Positions 50,701 through 57,038 of a DNA stretch of 64,000 nucleotides are shown here, piece by piece (positions within the stretch are counted from its first letter, which is position 1; every line of letters starts with the position of its first letter). This stretch comes from Toxotes chatareus (Eukaryota; Chordata; Actinopteri; Toxotidae): the NCBI GenBank assembly GCA_016801885.1, contig CM028900.1:12356972-12420971 (forward strand), read 5' to 3'. A program made the translations under genes and the position numbers. The notes beneath the pieces were generated by a model that did not search any database, was not told the DNA's origin, and worked only from the letters and a program-made list of their open reading frames with translations.

Positions 50701-52543
50701 TCCACTTTTTGTGTTTTTAGCTGTGGCTGTTTTACTGGCCGTCATTATCATCCTGATTACTGGAGCTTTGGCTGCTGGGGTTTTCCTCAACTACAAACGA
50801 ACAGGATCCTTCATCCCCTCCATGCCCAAACTACCCAGGTATCTCAGCTCTCACCTTTGATTAAAGCTCACAGTAGAGTGTTTAGATCAAAGTCCAGACT
50901 GGTGTGTTTTGTTTTTGTCCAGCCTCAGTAGCCTGGTGAAGTCCGCTGACACTGGGAATGGGGTGACGTTTCGCTCGGGTGATGATGTGGATCTTGGACC
51001 ATCACACATTGGAGTGTCATTCATTGACACGGCCATGCAGATGGTGAGTCCAGGAAGGATGTTTTATTAACAGTTAATATTCTGCCAAGTCACTAAAAGT
51101 GAATCATCAGCATTTTAAAGTCAAAAACAATGTGTGTTCTATGTGGTATTTATTGACAACTTTGATTTTAGCATTCCTTTTCGAACTGCTTGTCTCAGCA
51201 TCAGTTGAGAAACAAGAGCTTAACAATCCAATAGTTTGTCTTTTGAGGTTTAATATTTATTGTAAAACTAATCTTATCAATATAATATCCCCATAGGATG
51301 ATAACTTTTCTATGGAAGCTGGGAGGCAGCCGATCACATTTGAGAACCCATTGTACGCCACTGCTCCCGGAGTGTCTGGTGACCCTGCCGTCATTCATGC
51401 CACACAGGTACTCATGAATGAATGAATGGATGATTTTTTTTTGTAGGAGGTCCATTGCTCTTAGAATTCCATGGCACAAAATAACACCACCCAGAAACAC
51501 TTGTTATTCCTGCAAACCACATTCTGCACATGGTTCAGTGGGTTTTAGAATTTCAGCATCGTCCAGCAGACGATGATAATCTTTTTTTTTTTTTTTGTTT
51601 TAATTAACTTCTTTCTAAAATCACCAATCTAAATGACAATATACAATAATATACAGTATGAAGTATAAAGACCACTGAAACATAGTGAATGAACAGACTG
51701 CTGGCCAGAAAGAAAGCATATAATAACAAATATAGGGCTTTAAATCCATGTTTCCAGAGTCAGGAATCCAGTTTCACAGTCGAACAATAAGTGGTGGGAA
51801 TAATGTTTTTGTGTGTGATAGAAAATCTGAAAATTGTTCAGTGTTGGTGTGTCATTGCTGAATATTTTATTATAACAAAAATAGAAAAAACATTGCTCCC
51901 AACGCCTCTTCTATTCTACATGGACATGACAAGCATCTCCTCACGTTACCCAGCACCGCCAAACTTGCATCTTTATTGTTCAACAGGTGACTGTTAATGT
52001 GAGCGGGGAACAGCTGGAGAACAACTTTGTGAACCCGGCGTATCGCGGGGATCAGAGCGTGGGCATTGTGAACACGTCTTCTGTCAGCACCAGACCTGTT
52101 CAGGTGAGTCTCTTTTTAAACTGCATGCCCATTTAAAAAAGCTAAATTATCCAGGTGTGACGCCAGCTGTTTGTGATTGTGCTTTCAGGAGTCAAAGTGG
52201 AGCTTATTCAAACGAAAATTAAAGCCAAGCACCACATTTGAAAACCCTTCATACTCAGAGGTGAGTTTGGACGTGTTAATCACGGTGAGAAACATTTTTC
52301 AGACACGTTACAAAACAGAAAGCAGAATTTTTTTTTTTTTTCATCTTGTTTACTCTCTGCATCGCTTTACAGATGAAGGATGAAAAGCCTGGAGGCAGCA
52401 GTGGGGACTCTTCTGCCCCTGAGCCCTCTCCGTTTGTGCCCCCTGCCAAACCTCAGAGGAGGGATCGTCCCAGCACCTTTTCGCCAACCGAGGACAGTTT
52501 CAAAGACACGGCCAACCTCGTTAAAGAGGACAGTGACGTATAA
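8645..52543 (+). CDS. lrp2b: megalin, low-density lipoprotein receptor-related protein 2 (probably the lrp2b paralog)
   Basis: Giant endocytic receptor of absorptive epithelia (kidney tubule, yolk and neural epithelia), taking up vitamin carrier proteins, lipoproteins and peptides. I traced 78 exons, all phase-consistent, from ATG 8645 to TAA 52541-52543: 4658 codons with stop, against about 4655 residues in human LRP2. Order: signal peptide, 7 LDLa, 2 EGF, propellers 1-2, 8 LDLa, 2 EGF, propellers 3-6, 10 LDLa, 2 EGF, propeller 7, 11 LDLa, 2 EGF, propeller 8, EGF modules, transmembrane helix (about residues 4422-4445) and a tail of about 210 residues. It is megalin and not LRP1: blocks such as SNGRDLLIGDIHGNS and the C-terminal FKDTANLVKED are megalin-specific, and the repeat counts 7-8-10-11 are those of LRP2. 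The paralog letter rests on gene neighbours. No frameshift or stop was found. Exon coordinates are in the module entries that follow. Confidence 0.95.
8715..13851. other. lrp2 intron 1 (5.1 kb)
   Basis: No exon of lrp2 or any other gene is recognised here. It contains A/T-rich sequence, short A or T runs, a small CA run near 10568-10580, and the transposed copy of ccdc89 intron sequence at 12561-12912. As the first and largest intron it is the likeliest place for enhancers, but I can point to none from sequence alone. Confidence 0.5.
12561..12912. repeat. duplicated segment, copy inside lrp2 intron 1
   Basis: Near-identical direct copy of 6847-7213. On the minus strand it still carries the ccdc89 splice-acceptor stretch CCTTGTTCCCAGCATGT, now antisense to lrp2. 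At its left edge the motif ATGCTGGGAACA occurs twice in tandem (12550-12575). Similarity ends abruptly after TTTTAAGAG on the right. Confidence 0.85.
13852..16402 (+). other. lrp2b: lrp2 LDLa cluster I (7 ligand-binding repeats)
   Basis: Seven exons, each encoding one LDL-receptor class A repeat: 13852-13959, 14307-14429, 14568-14684, 15101-15211, 15335-15448, 15569-15685, 16259-16402. All are phase 1-1, so each repeat is a portable unit. Each shows six cysteines and, except the seventh, a calcium-binding CDxxxDCxDxSDE type signature. The seventh (CDGTAHCPEGEDE) has His where an acidic residue is usual, so its calcium site may be weak. The fourth repeat is short between its first cysteines, as in human megalin. 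Confidence 0.9.
16511..17170 (+). other. lrp2b: lrp2 EGF-like pair before propeller 1
   Basis: Exons 16511-16630 and 17042-17170. The first encodes a six-cysteine EGF-like module (CEHRCHASPEGGTCSC). The second encodes DDCSMWGVCDQLCEDRIGSH, a calcium-binding-type EGF start followed by CSC-x-GY. The 17042 acceptor is CTGAAG. Confidence 0.85.
17652..20961 (+). other. lrp2b: lrp2 beta-propeller 1 and following EGF
   Basis: Exons 17652-17821, 19393-19616, 20075-20281, 20407-20609 encode a six-bladed YWTD-type propeller with variants FWTD, LYVVE, FFSDW, YWVDS and YFTDW. Exon 20821-20961 encodes the closing EGF module (NPCNVDRGGCEQICVLSHR). Such propellers release ligand at endosomal pH in this receptor family. 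The 17822-19392 intron is 1.6 kb with nothing recognised in it. Confidence 0.9.
21105..23930 (+). other. lrp2b: lrp2 beta-propeller 2 and following EGF
   Basis: Exons 21105-21308, 21919-22111, 22858-22983, 23187-23317, 23539-23676 and the first half of 23777-24058. The reading includes LYWTDPRY, IFWTDWYRPAKIMRAW, LYWVDAFFDKIEH and YFTDWRLGGIVRVRK, then an EGF with NPNGDCSHFCFPAPDSQ. Phases agree throughout. Introns 21309-21918 and 22112-22857 hold no recognised gene; the latter has a perfect hairpin at 22526-22559. Confidence 0.9.
22526..22559. repeat. perfect 14-bp hairpin in lrp2 intron 17
   Basis: CTGGGGTACTTTAA and its exact reverse complement are separated by six bases (ATATCC). A C-rich run follows at once. 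No known element family is recognised. It could be a remnant of a very short palindromic transposon or simply a chance structure. Confidence 0.8.
23938..25977 (+). other. lrp2b: lrp2 LDLa cluster II (8 repeats)
   Basis: Repeat 1 shares exon 23777-24058 with the EGF. Exon 24284-24523 holds two repeats, 24793-24912 and 25343-25459 one each, and 25597-25977 three. All have complete cysteine sets and SDE-type acidic ends. Cluster II is the main ligand-binding cluster mapped in mammalian megalin. The last repeat reads CPSWQWQCPGHSMCINL, a distinctive megalin stretch. Confidence 0.9.
26320..26334 (+). other. lrp2b: candidate 15-base microexon in lrp2 intron 25
   Basis: Fifteen bases lie between a strong pyrimidine-rich acceptor (ending CACAACTTTCAG) and a GTAGGA donor. 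The segment is phase 1-1 and open, so including it adds five residues (reading NEPLPD in place of N before QESC); skipping it also keeps frame. Not counted in the 4657-residue model. Only splice signals and frame support it. Confidence 0.4.
26716..26964 (+). other. lrp2b: lrp2 EGF pair before propeller 3
   Basis: A single exon encodes two EGF modules. The first has SDNNAGCTHGCIQGPFG. The second begins DIDECNPPGLCSQHC, the calcium-binding EGF signature, with N in the hydroxylation-type motif (CFNERGSFRC). Confidence 0.9.
27115..27144. repeat. perfect 13-bp hairpin in lrp2 intron 27
   Basis: CATATCTCAGTTT and its exact reverse complement flank the four-base loop TCTT. It lies in the intron between the EGF pair and propeller 3. 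Stem and loop are too short for a microRNA precursor. Confidence 0.8.
27574..29099 (+). other. lrp2b: lrp2 beta-propeller 3 and EGF
   Basis: Exons 27574-27785, 27940-28124, 28203-28431, 28591-28768 form the propeller with VYWSDTS, LYWTDYVLETIEVSK, MFWTDWGRNPRIERA, LYFADAY and VYWTDRY. Exon 28971-29099 encodes the EGF module (NHCLRSTCTHICLLSAVG). Introns here are short (78 to 202 bases). Confidence 0.9.
29971..32180 (+). other. lrp2b: lrp2 beta-propeller 4 and EGF
   Basis: Exons 29971-30137, 30560-30703, 30882-30991, 31413-31590, 31713-31926, and the start of 32050-32289. The reading includes IYWVEHP, LYYTNPATQSIE, LYWTDQGTESG and LYFTDRDFEVIERVDK, then the EGF NGCTNNVGVCEQLCLP. Several blades lack a strict YWTD, as in human megalin's propeller 4. 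The 29100-29970 intron holds nothing recognised. Confidence 0.88.
30241..30450 (+). mobile_element. 3' end of a LINE-like retroposon in lrp2 intron 33
   Basis: A CTTTATTACT-rich stretch is followed by CTCTGCAAAATTTTGTTATG, a decayed AATGACAAAAAAG motif and a terminal (TTGAATC)n short repeat at 30432-30451. This resembles the 3' tails of teleost L2-type LINEs, which end in an AATGACAATAAAG-like motif plus a short tandem repeat. No reverse transcriptase coding sequence is present. Confidence 0.45.
32181..33960 (+). other. lrp2b: lrp2 beta-propeller 5 and EGF
   Basis: Runs through the rest of exon 32050-32289, exon 32487-32675 and the first two thirds of the 933-base exon 33299-34231. The reading includes IYWCDFSS, LYFTNAFL, LFWADYGQNPKIERA, VYWVDDSLDMIARV and IIWVDRNLKK. 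The EGF (NPCMEANGGCAHFCFALP) lies inside the same large exon. Fusion of most of a propeller, an EGF and the start of the next propeller makes this the largest exon. Intron 32676-33298 has no recognised content. Confidence 0.9.
33961..35480 (+). other. lrp2b: lrp2 beta-propeller 6 and EGF
   Basis: Covers the end of exon 33299-34231, exons 34326-34491, 34749-34907, 35017-35306 and the start of 35409-35609. Blades include IYFTQSS, IYYSDYVNQS, MYWTDWGTHAKIERA, LYWADASL and IYWTDWNTRSIYRANKHDG. The EGF reads CQQFNGGCSHIC and continues across a phase-1 intron. Confidence 0.9.
34565..34736 (+). mobile_element. tRNA-derived SINE in lrp2 intron 41
   Basis: A decayed tRNA-like head has an A-box-like AGTGGTATAGGG and a B-box-like AGTTTGAGTCCAGCC. 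A body follows with TTGCATGTTATTCCCC, a CT-rich run and TTTCCTGTCATGTCTTTACT, then an AATAAAGGCACAAAA tail. This matches the layout of a SINE family widespread in spiny-rayed fish. It fills about two thirds of the 257-base intron and ends 12 bases before the next exon. The exact family name is not certain. Confidence 0.8.
35858..35884 (+). other. lrp2b: candidate 27-base microexon in lrp2 intron 44
   Basis: Preceded by a long T-rich tract and TTTCTTAG, followed by GTGTGT. Open and phase 1-1, encoding GPKPDFSYV as an insert between two LDLa repeats. Not included in the main model. Supported only by splice signals and frame. Confidence 0.35.
35993..36028 (+). other. lrp2b: candidate 36-base microexon in lrp2 intron 44
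   Basis: Lies between acceptor CTTTGCATGCAG and donor GTAAAA. Open and phase 1-1, encoding VPQLLSSFIALS, and joins in frame both to the candidate 27-base exon before it and to exon 36129-36371 after it. Not included in the main model. Confidence 0.33.
39484..41650 (+). other. lrp2b: lrp2 EGF pair, beta-propeller 7 and EGF
   Basis: The 667-base exon 39484-40150 encodes two EGF modules (GINECTDPSVHHCDHNC; DINECAETPSVCSQVC) and half the propeller. It continues in 40847-41017, 41113-41336 and the first part of 41522-41699. Blades include LYWIDVSRRVIERM, LYWVDSFLD, VYWTDWGDKAFIGRV, LYWSDAHLNYIE and VYWTDWNTRTVEKGNKYDG. The closing EGF reads NNGGCSHLCLIRHGG. This exon is unusually G/C-rich. The flanking introns 38880-39483 and 40151-40846 are A/T-rich with no recognised content. 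Confidence 0.9.
41651..46928 (+). other. lrp2b: lrp2 LDLa cluster IV (11 repeats)
   Basis: Repeat 1 is split: its first half ends exon 41522-41699 (donor GTTTGT) and its second half starts exon 42466-42662, giving CANNERCIPIWWKCDG. The rest are in 42466-42662, 42821-43066 (two), 43188-43316, 44555-44674, 45455-45571, 45965-46081, 46258-46395, 46532-46654, 46800-46928. All keep the cysteine pattern and SDE-type ends except that repeat 9 ends DNSDEELHLCC-like at the splice, as in human. Introns 41700-42465, 43317-44554 and 44675-45454 are the long ones; only a GT-rich run near 43665-43680 stands out in them. Confidence 0.9.
47291..50166 (+). other. lrp2b: lrp2 EGF pair, beta-propeller 8 and membrane-proximal EGF modules
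   Basis: Exons 47291-47422 and 47534-47665 encode the EGF pair (the second begins DVNECEVYGTCPQEC). Exons 47790-47933, 48048-48213, 48302-48430, 48563-48786, 48905-49084 encode propeller 8 with VYWTVLGRG, IYWTDSGTNRIEVAKLDG, MYWTDWGRKPRIESAW and IYWCDAKENIIE. Exon 49551-49670 is an EGF (NVCSHLCLLRPGG). Exons 49856-49946 and 50099-50166 make the last EGF module (CRCMNGGTCYTDE...CPYGYVGSYCE). All phases agree. Confidence 0.9.
50721..52543 (+). other. lrp2b: lrp2 transmembrane helix and cytoplasmic tail
   Basis: Exons 50721-50838, 50923-51043, 51297-51407, 51987-52103, 52189-52260, 52373-52543. The helix is AVAVLLAVIIILITGALAAG, followed by the stop-transfer NYKRTGS. The tail has three FxNPxY motifs: FENPLY near residue 4521, FVNPAY near 4557 and FENPSY near 4599. 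These bind Dab2/ARH-type clathrin adaptors in known family members. A proline-rich PPAKP segment and an acidic PDZ-ligand-like end (EDSDV) follow. In human megalin, as I recall it, the middle site is not a canonical NPxY. Confidence 0.9.
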
Positions 52544-52820
52544 CCCCCTCCCTCACAGACGGGAATCAAAAAAAGAAACACACTTTGCACAGAATTTATT
52601 TTTTTATGCAGCCTGTGTACAAAACTCAAATTGTTTTAGAAAAGAGAAATACATTTCTATAGAATGAAGAAAAAGGTCTTCTGTGACTATGCCTTCTGAC
52701 ATTTCTTATGCCAATTCTTGCGTTAATGTTTTTTTCTTTATTCTGATGTACAATATGTATATCTTTGCACTGAAGCTGCTGATAGAAATGTTAATAAATA
52801 TGTTGTATATTTGTAAATTT
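52544..52820 (+). other. lrp2 3' UTR with poly(A) signal
   Basis: A canonical AATAAA lies at 52793-52798, about 250 bases after the stop codon, in an A/T-rich setting. It is the first strong signal and probably ends the transcript near 52815. An AATTAAAG further down (about 53050) could serve as an alternative. Confidence 0.6.
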
Positions 52821-53658
52821 GAACAGTAAGATTTTGTCAGAAAATATCTTTGAAATAGATCCTATGAATAGTTCAACATAAACACAATAACACATGTAAA
52901 AGGTGAGCTGCATTCTGAATGTACAGTACTTATATGATCAAGGGTTGTTAGAGAAATGTGTGGGATAATGACATTTGTATGCCACTGAACAAAACTGGAG
53001 ATGTATTTACTTCATCTTTCTTGTTTATATACCTCATTTCAGGGCTGAAAAATTAAAGCAAGAGAAAAGAAATTGGATTTGAACTCACACGTGCTCCAGT
53101 ATAAACAGACAGATGAGCTAATGTGTGTGCGAAGCATACTTATTGTACTTAACCTCTACCTACATTCCCTGACTTTGTGACTTTGAATCAACATGATTTT
53201 TTTTTTTTTTTAAATAATGATATTGGAATGATGGCCAAAATAGTTTGGAACAATACTTGAACGTGCCCATGTCTGTTGGGTGGAAATGAATTTTTGTAGT
53301 CGATTATCTCTGGAAAAGCAAAACATGACCTGAGGATGCAGATGCTGAGAGAGAGAGAGAGAGTCGTTTTATAAACACAGTGAATAAATTCTTTACAGAG
53401 TGATTTATTTTGTATCATAATGAGGACGAATAAAAACCGTATCTGTGATCATCCAGAACACGCCCATGTGGTTTAAATTGCTGCTGCTGAGACATGAATG
53501 AATAAATTTCCTATTTTGTAATACAGTCTGAACAGGGTTTTTATTTTTCACCCCATATTTGCACAATATGTTTAAGATTATAACATTAATTTTCATGGTT
53601 TCATACATGAAGACTGATGACAGGAAAAATCATACAAACTGTTTTACAGGTCAGTCGT
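52821..53658. other. gap between lrp2 and the first retinol dehydrogenase-like gene
   Basis: No coding exon is seen. It contains the converging 3' UTRs of lrp2 (+) and the dehydrogenase gene (-), a T-run near 53199-53210 and a short GA run at 53347-53363. TTTATT at 53534-53539 reads AATAAA on the minus strand and may be the poly(A) signal of the minus-strand gene. Confidence 0.5.
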
Positions 53659-55682
53659 TTAGCTCACATGTTTTCTGTTAGTTGCTTCTTTCACCTTTGG
53701 GTGCAGGAAGAAGCACATTGAAAACAAAGTCTGATACAAACGAAGGCAGATAGGACAGAGGAATCCAAAAAGCTTGGCATCCCAGCCTGCACCGTAGCGT
53801 GTGCGTGGGAAACAAGCTGTCAGCGCGTGCTCCATGCACCTGGTCACCTTGGAGATGTCTGGGCTGCACAAGAGGCCCATGGAGAAATCCTGAGCTTTCA
53901 AATCTGATGAAAAGTGATGAAAATGTGAGAAAATGAGAGGAATCATTTAGGTTATTTATTTGCTGAATGAAATCAGCTGTACTTCCACTCACAGTCTTCA
54001 AAGTATGTGGCTCCATATGAGGTTTTAATATCTTCAGGGAGGCGAGTCCACAGCCTCCTCAGGTCGGCTTCGATAAGGTCCAGCCGGGTCACACCTGTCT
54101 TGAAGAAACCAGGCTCGATAATGCTCACTTTGATACCAAAGTGCTGCATTTCCCTCCTGGGTGGAAGAAGCAGACAATTAAATTTCTTTATTGCAACTGG
54201 AAAGCTTCAGAGTATTTTTTTACTCTTCTGTGTGTTATAATCAGTTTTTCGTCCCCTCTACCTGAGGCTGTCAGAAAAGGCCTCCACTCCATATTTGGAC
54301 AGGCAGTATCCTCCACCAATTAGAGACAGTCTTCCCAGGATACTTGCCACATTCACCACCCTGCCCTGGGCTTTCTTCAGCAGCGGCAGAAACAGGAGCG
54401 TCACCTCAATGACTCCCGTCAGATTCACATCCAAAACCTTTCTAAAATCCTTCAAATCCATCCATTCTGTTGGGCCGATGGGTGTGGACCTCCCAGCGTT
54501 GTTCACCAGTCCCCACAGACCTGTAGAAGGAAATATGTGGGATAATTAGCCAATCACCAGTGACCGCAGTGATCCACTTCCAATCCTTATTTCTCTTTTG
54601 TTAATAAATAAGTGAGTGTTTTATTTCTTATCTTCACAAATATCACAATAAATGTCCTCATCAATGTGCATCAGGCTACAAGAGTTCATTGGGTCCATCT
54701 GGGAACCTGTGAGAATGGCTGGTTATCAATTTATATTTTAGTAAACACATCTGAGTAATTTGTTACCTTAACTAGTAAAATTACTCAACTACTGACATAC
54801 ATCCATAAAAAAGCAAACTTGATGCAATCACCTACACAGGCATGTGTAGACGTCTCATATTTGAGGTGCTGACTACTGTGAGCTTTCAATGTGAAAACAT
54901 TTGGTGAATGAAGTACCATGGAAAATGGTTGTTTCATTCCGATGGTGTTTACTTCCTGCACTAAAATCAAAATCAAAGGCTAAAAAAAGGCCTTGATCTC
55001 CTCAATTCCTTGCACTTTTCACATATTTCATACCATGCTATAGAGGACTGTATCTGACAGAGACTGTATTTTGTTATAACAGTATCAACACATGGTGAAA
55101 AAAATATATATGTGATGTAAATACTCTCTACATATGTCAGGTCTAAAAGGGCTTCTAAAAAGTTTAGAGTAAGGATCAACGTTTTTATCAATGCGCAGCA
55201 CAGATTTATGTGTGAGGAAGCTTCACTGTGTCTCTGGTTGTTCTAATGCTATCAGTAGGAGGATGATGAGCTGATGATGGGATGGTCCAGGTTGCCTTAT
55301 CTCCTCCAGTGCCTCACTCTGACTGGCACCCTATCTGTCCGCCCGGCTCACCTCGTTCCCCGACCTCTCCGCTCACGAACTCAACCGCCCTCCTGATGCT
55401 CTCACTGTCTGTAACATCCAGCAGGAGGGTCTTCAGTCTGGGGGAGGCCGCTGCCGCCAAGTCTGCCGCACCTTTCTCCGTGAGACAGGCGGCTACGACA
55501 TGGAAACCTTTTCGATCCAGCTGTCTGGCCAGGAGGTTCCCAAAGCCGCTGTCGCAGCCCGTGATGAACACATGCTTCTGGCTGAAGCCACCGACCTTGT
55601 AGGAATCTCTAATGCGCCGGCGGATGGCAGCGAGGGCGGCAAGAAGTAAAGCAGATGTTAAGACCAGATGTGACAGGATGAC
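53659..55682 (-). CDS. SDR9C-family retinol/steroid dehydrogenase (RDH16/SDR9C7-like), start not found
   Basis: NAD(P)-dependent short-chain dehydrogenase, probably ER-membrane anchored, acting on retinol or 3/17-hydroxysteroids by family membership. Exons in transcript order: 55682-55352, 54520-54262, 54156-53993, 53903-53659. They are phase-consistent and give 332 residues to a TAA. Seen: N-terminal hydrophobic segment (SHLVLTSALLLAALAAI), cofactor motif TGCDSGFG, structural NNAG, catalytic Ser in VVNVAS and YCLSK (Tyr and Lys). GGGYCLSKYGVEAFSDSLR is closer to RDH16/SDR9C7 than to DHRS9. The first exon listed opens after a splice acceptor (GTTTTAG) and has no ATG before the cofactor motif. 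A possible upstream exon (from 55821, donor GTGAGT) joins in frame but has no ATG before an in-frame stop. The true initiating exon is unidentified; the coding sequence is 5' partial. Confidence 0.85.
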
Positions 55683-56200
55683 CTAAAACACACAGTTCAC
55701 TTTTAATTCACACTTTGTCCTCTGTAAATCCTCAAAAACAAACATTTTAATGCCATCTTATTTTCTGTGAAAGTGGTGGAAATAGATGTGAACAGCAAAC
55801 AGAGAGAGAAATCAACTCACCTCTAAGAAATATATGGTTAGACTGTCAGCTGACACCTGAGTGGAGAAGCCTGAGGTGAGTTTCTTCAGTTCAAAACATT
55901 AAAGCTCCAGCACACAGAAGCCTGGAGGATTAACATGTGAATGTCTAAAGATCATCTATTTGGCTACAACACAATCTATGTCAACATTATTAAACTAATG
56001 ACTTCCACTTGTGTACTACAGCAGGGACATGCAGCACCAGCACAGACCATCATCCGAAACGACAGATTTAACTCTGTTTTATCTTTGTACGGACAACCAT
56101 TTACATAATCAAACCAAAGTGGCTAGTGTCAGAACTAACACATCACATATTCCAAAGTTTAATCAAACAAAGAAACAAACAAACAAAAAAAGTGCCTATA
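55683..56200. other. 5' region of the first dehydrogenase gene
   Basis: On the minus strand, bases from about 55856 down to 55821 end at a good GTGAGT donor and join in phase 0 to the exon at 55682 (reading VSADSLTIYFLE). This may be a real short exon, but no start codon is found with it. Beyond 56200 the sequence becomes transposon-derived. No other gene is seen. Confidence 0.35.
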
Positions 56201-56664
56201 GCCCCCTAGTGGCTTAATCCAGCCATGGCAGTAATGAATGCATCCAAACCAAGGGGGGAGTTGTAGGTTTCAGCAGTGAGGATCACTTCCGCGTTCAAAA
56301 AGCTGCAGTTCCTCGGCTGCCGCTGGGGGCTGGCTCCAGAAGTGAGCAATTCTCAATTGACCCCCATTTTTTTGTTTTTGGTCTCTATTGATCCTTTCCA
56401 CCTCCATGAACACTGTGGGGGGTGGATTTTTTTTTTTGCACCACAACCGTTTTAGTGTTATTTAGGCTTAAAAAAGCTACATAAATTATGGCGTGGTTAC
56501 GTTGAGTGACAGCTCCATAGACAGGCACTGGCAGTTAGCTCTTTGCTAAAGCATCGGCTGGGCTAGGCGGCTACATCCAGAGGCCTCCGGCTACCTACAG
56601 CGGTTGGCAGGGGCTGCAGTGTCCGTGTTTGTTTGCTAGTGTTTCGATAGGTTTTTGTGACAAT

Positions 56665-56729
56665 ATGGCTTGTTGTAGTGTAGACTGTACAAACCGACCG
56701 TCGATGGAGTCTGTGTTGCAGTTTTTTCG
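56665..56729 (+). pseudogene. THAP-domain first-exon remnant
   Basis: An ATG opens MACCSVDCTNRPSMESVLQFF, matching the start of THAP zinc-binding domains (Cys-x3-Cys then Phe-Phe before a Pro-rich turn). It is followed directly by a GTAAGT donor. No second exon with the remaining Cys-x2-His pair or AVPTIF-type ending is found, and the foldback insertion lies 300 bases further on. Most likely the broken start of a transposon-encoded protein. Confidence 0.5.
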
Positions 56730-57030
56730 GTAAGTAAATTTCTCACTATTTTACCTGGATGTTTGCCGTAATTAGCATGTATTAGCATATTTTGTCGCTG
56801 GCTTATGACTTGATTGCGGATTTATGGTCGCTGCTGATACAGATAGAGGACCTGAGCAGCTAATGTTAGGAACGCTGTTGCGGTGTTTTCCGTGCTCTCA
56901 GAGTCCGTTTATTGTAGGAATACAAGGCTACAATTTTATTTCGTCTCATTTTTCTGTTTAAAAAGTCCGACATTTCATGGACAGAGCAGCTCCGTCAGTA
57001 AGCGGCTGCTGTTATTTGTGTGCTGCTGTA

Positions 57031-57038
57031 ACTGTAAG
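57031..57038. repeat. left target-site duplication, ACTGTAAG
   Basis: The eight bases ACTGTAAG directly precede the left terminal inverted repeat and recur exactly after the right one at 58876-58883. An 8-bp duplication is typical of hAT and P superfamily insertions. Confidence 0.9.

Noticed and set aside
8645..52543. First impression of LRP1, because of the many LDLa and YWTD modules and a nearby 12q13-type gene
   Set aside because: Repeat counts 7-8-10-11, blocks such as IIFSNGRDLL-like SNGRDLLIGDIHG, and the tail ending FKDTANLVKED are those of LRP2; LRP1 has 2-8-10-11 repeats and a furin-cleaved structure not seen here.
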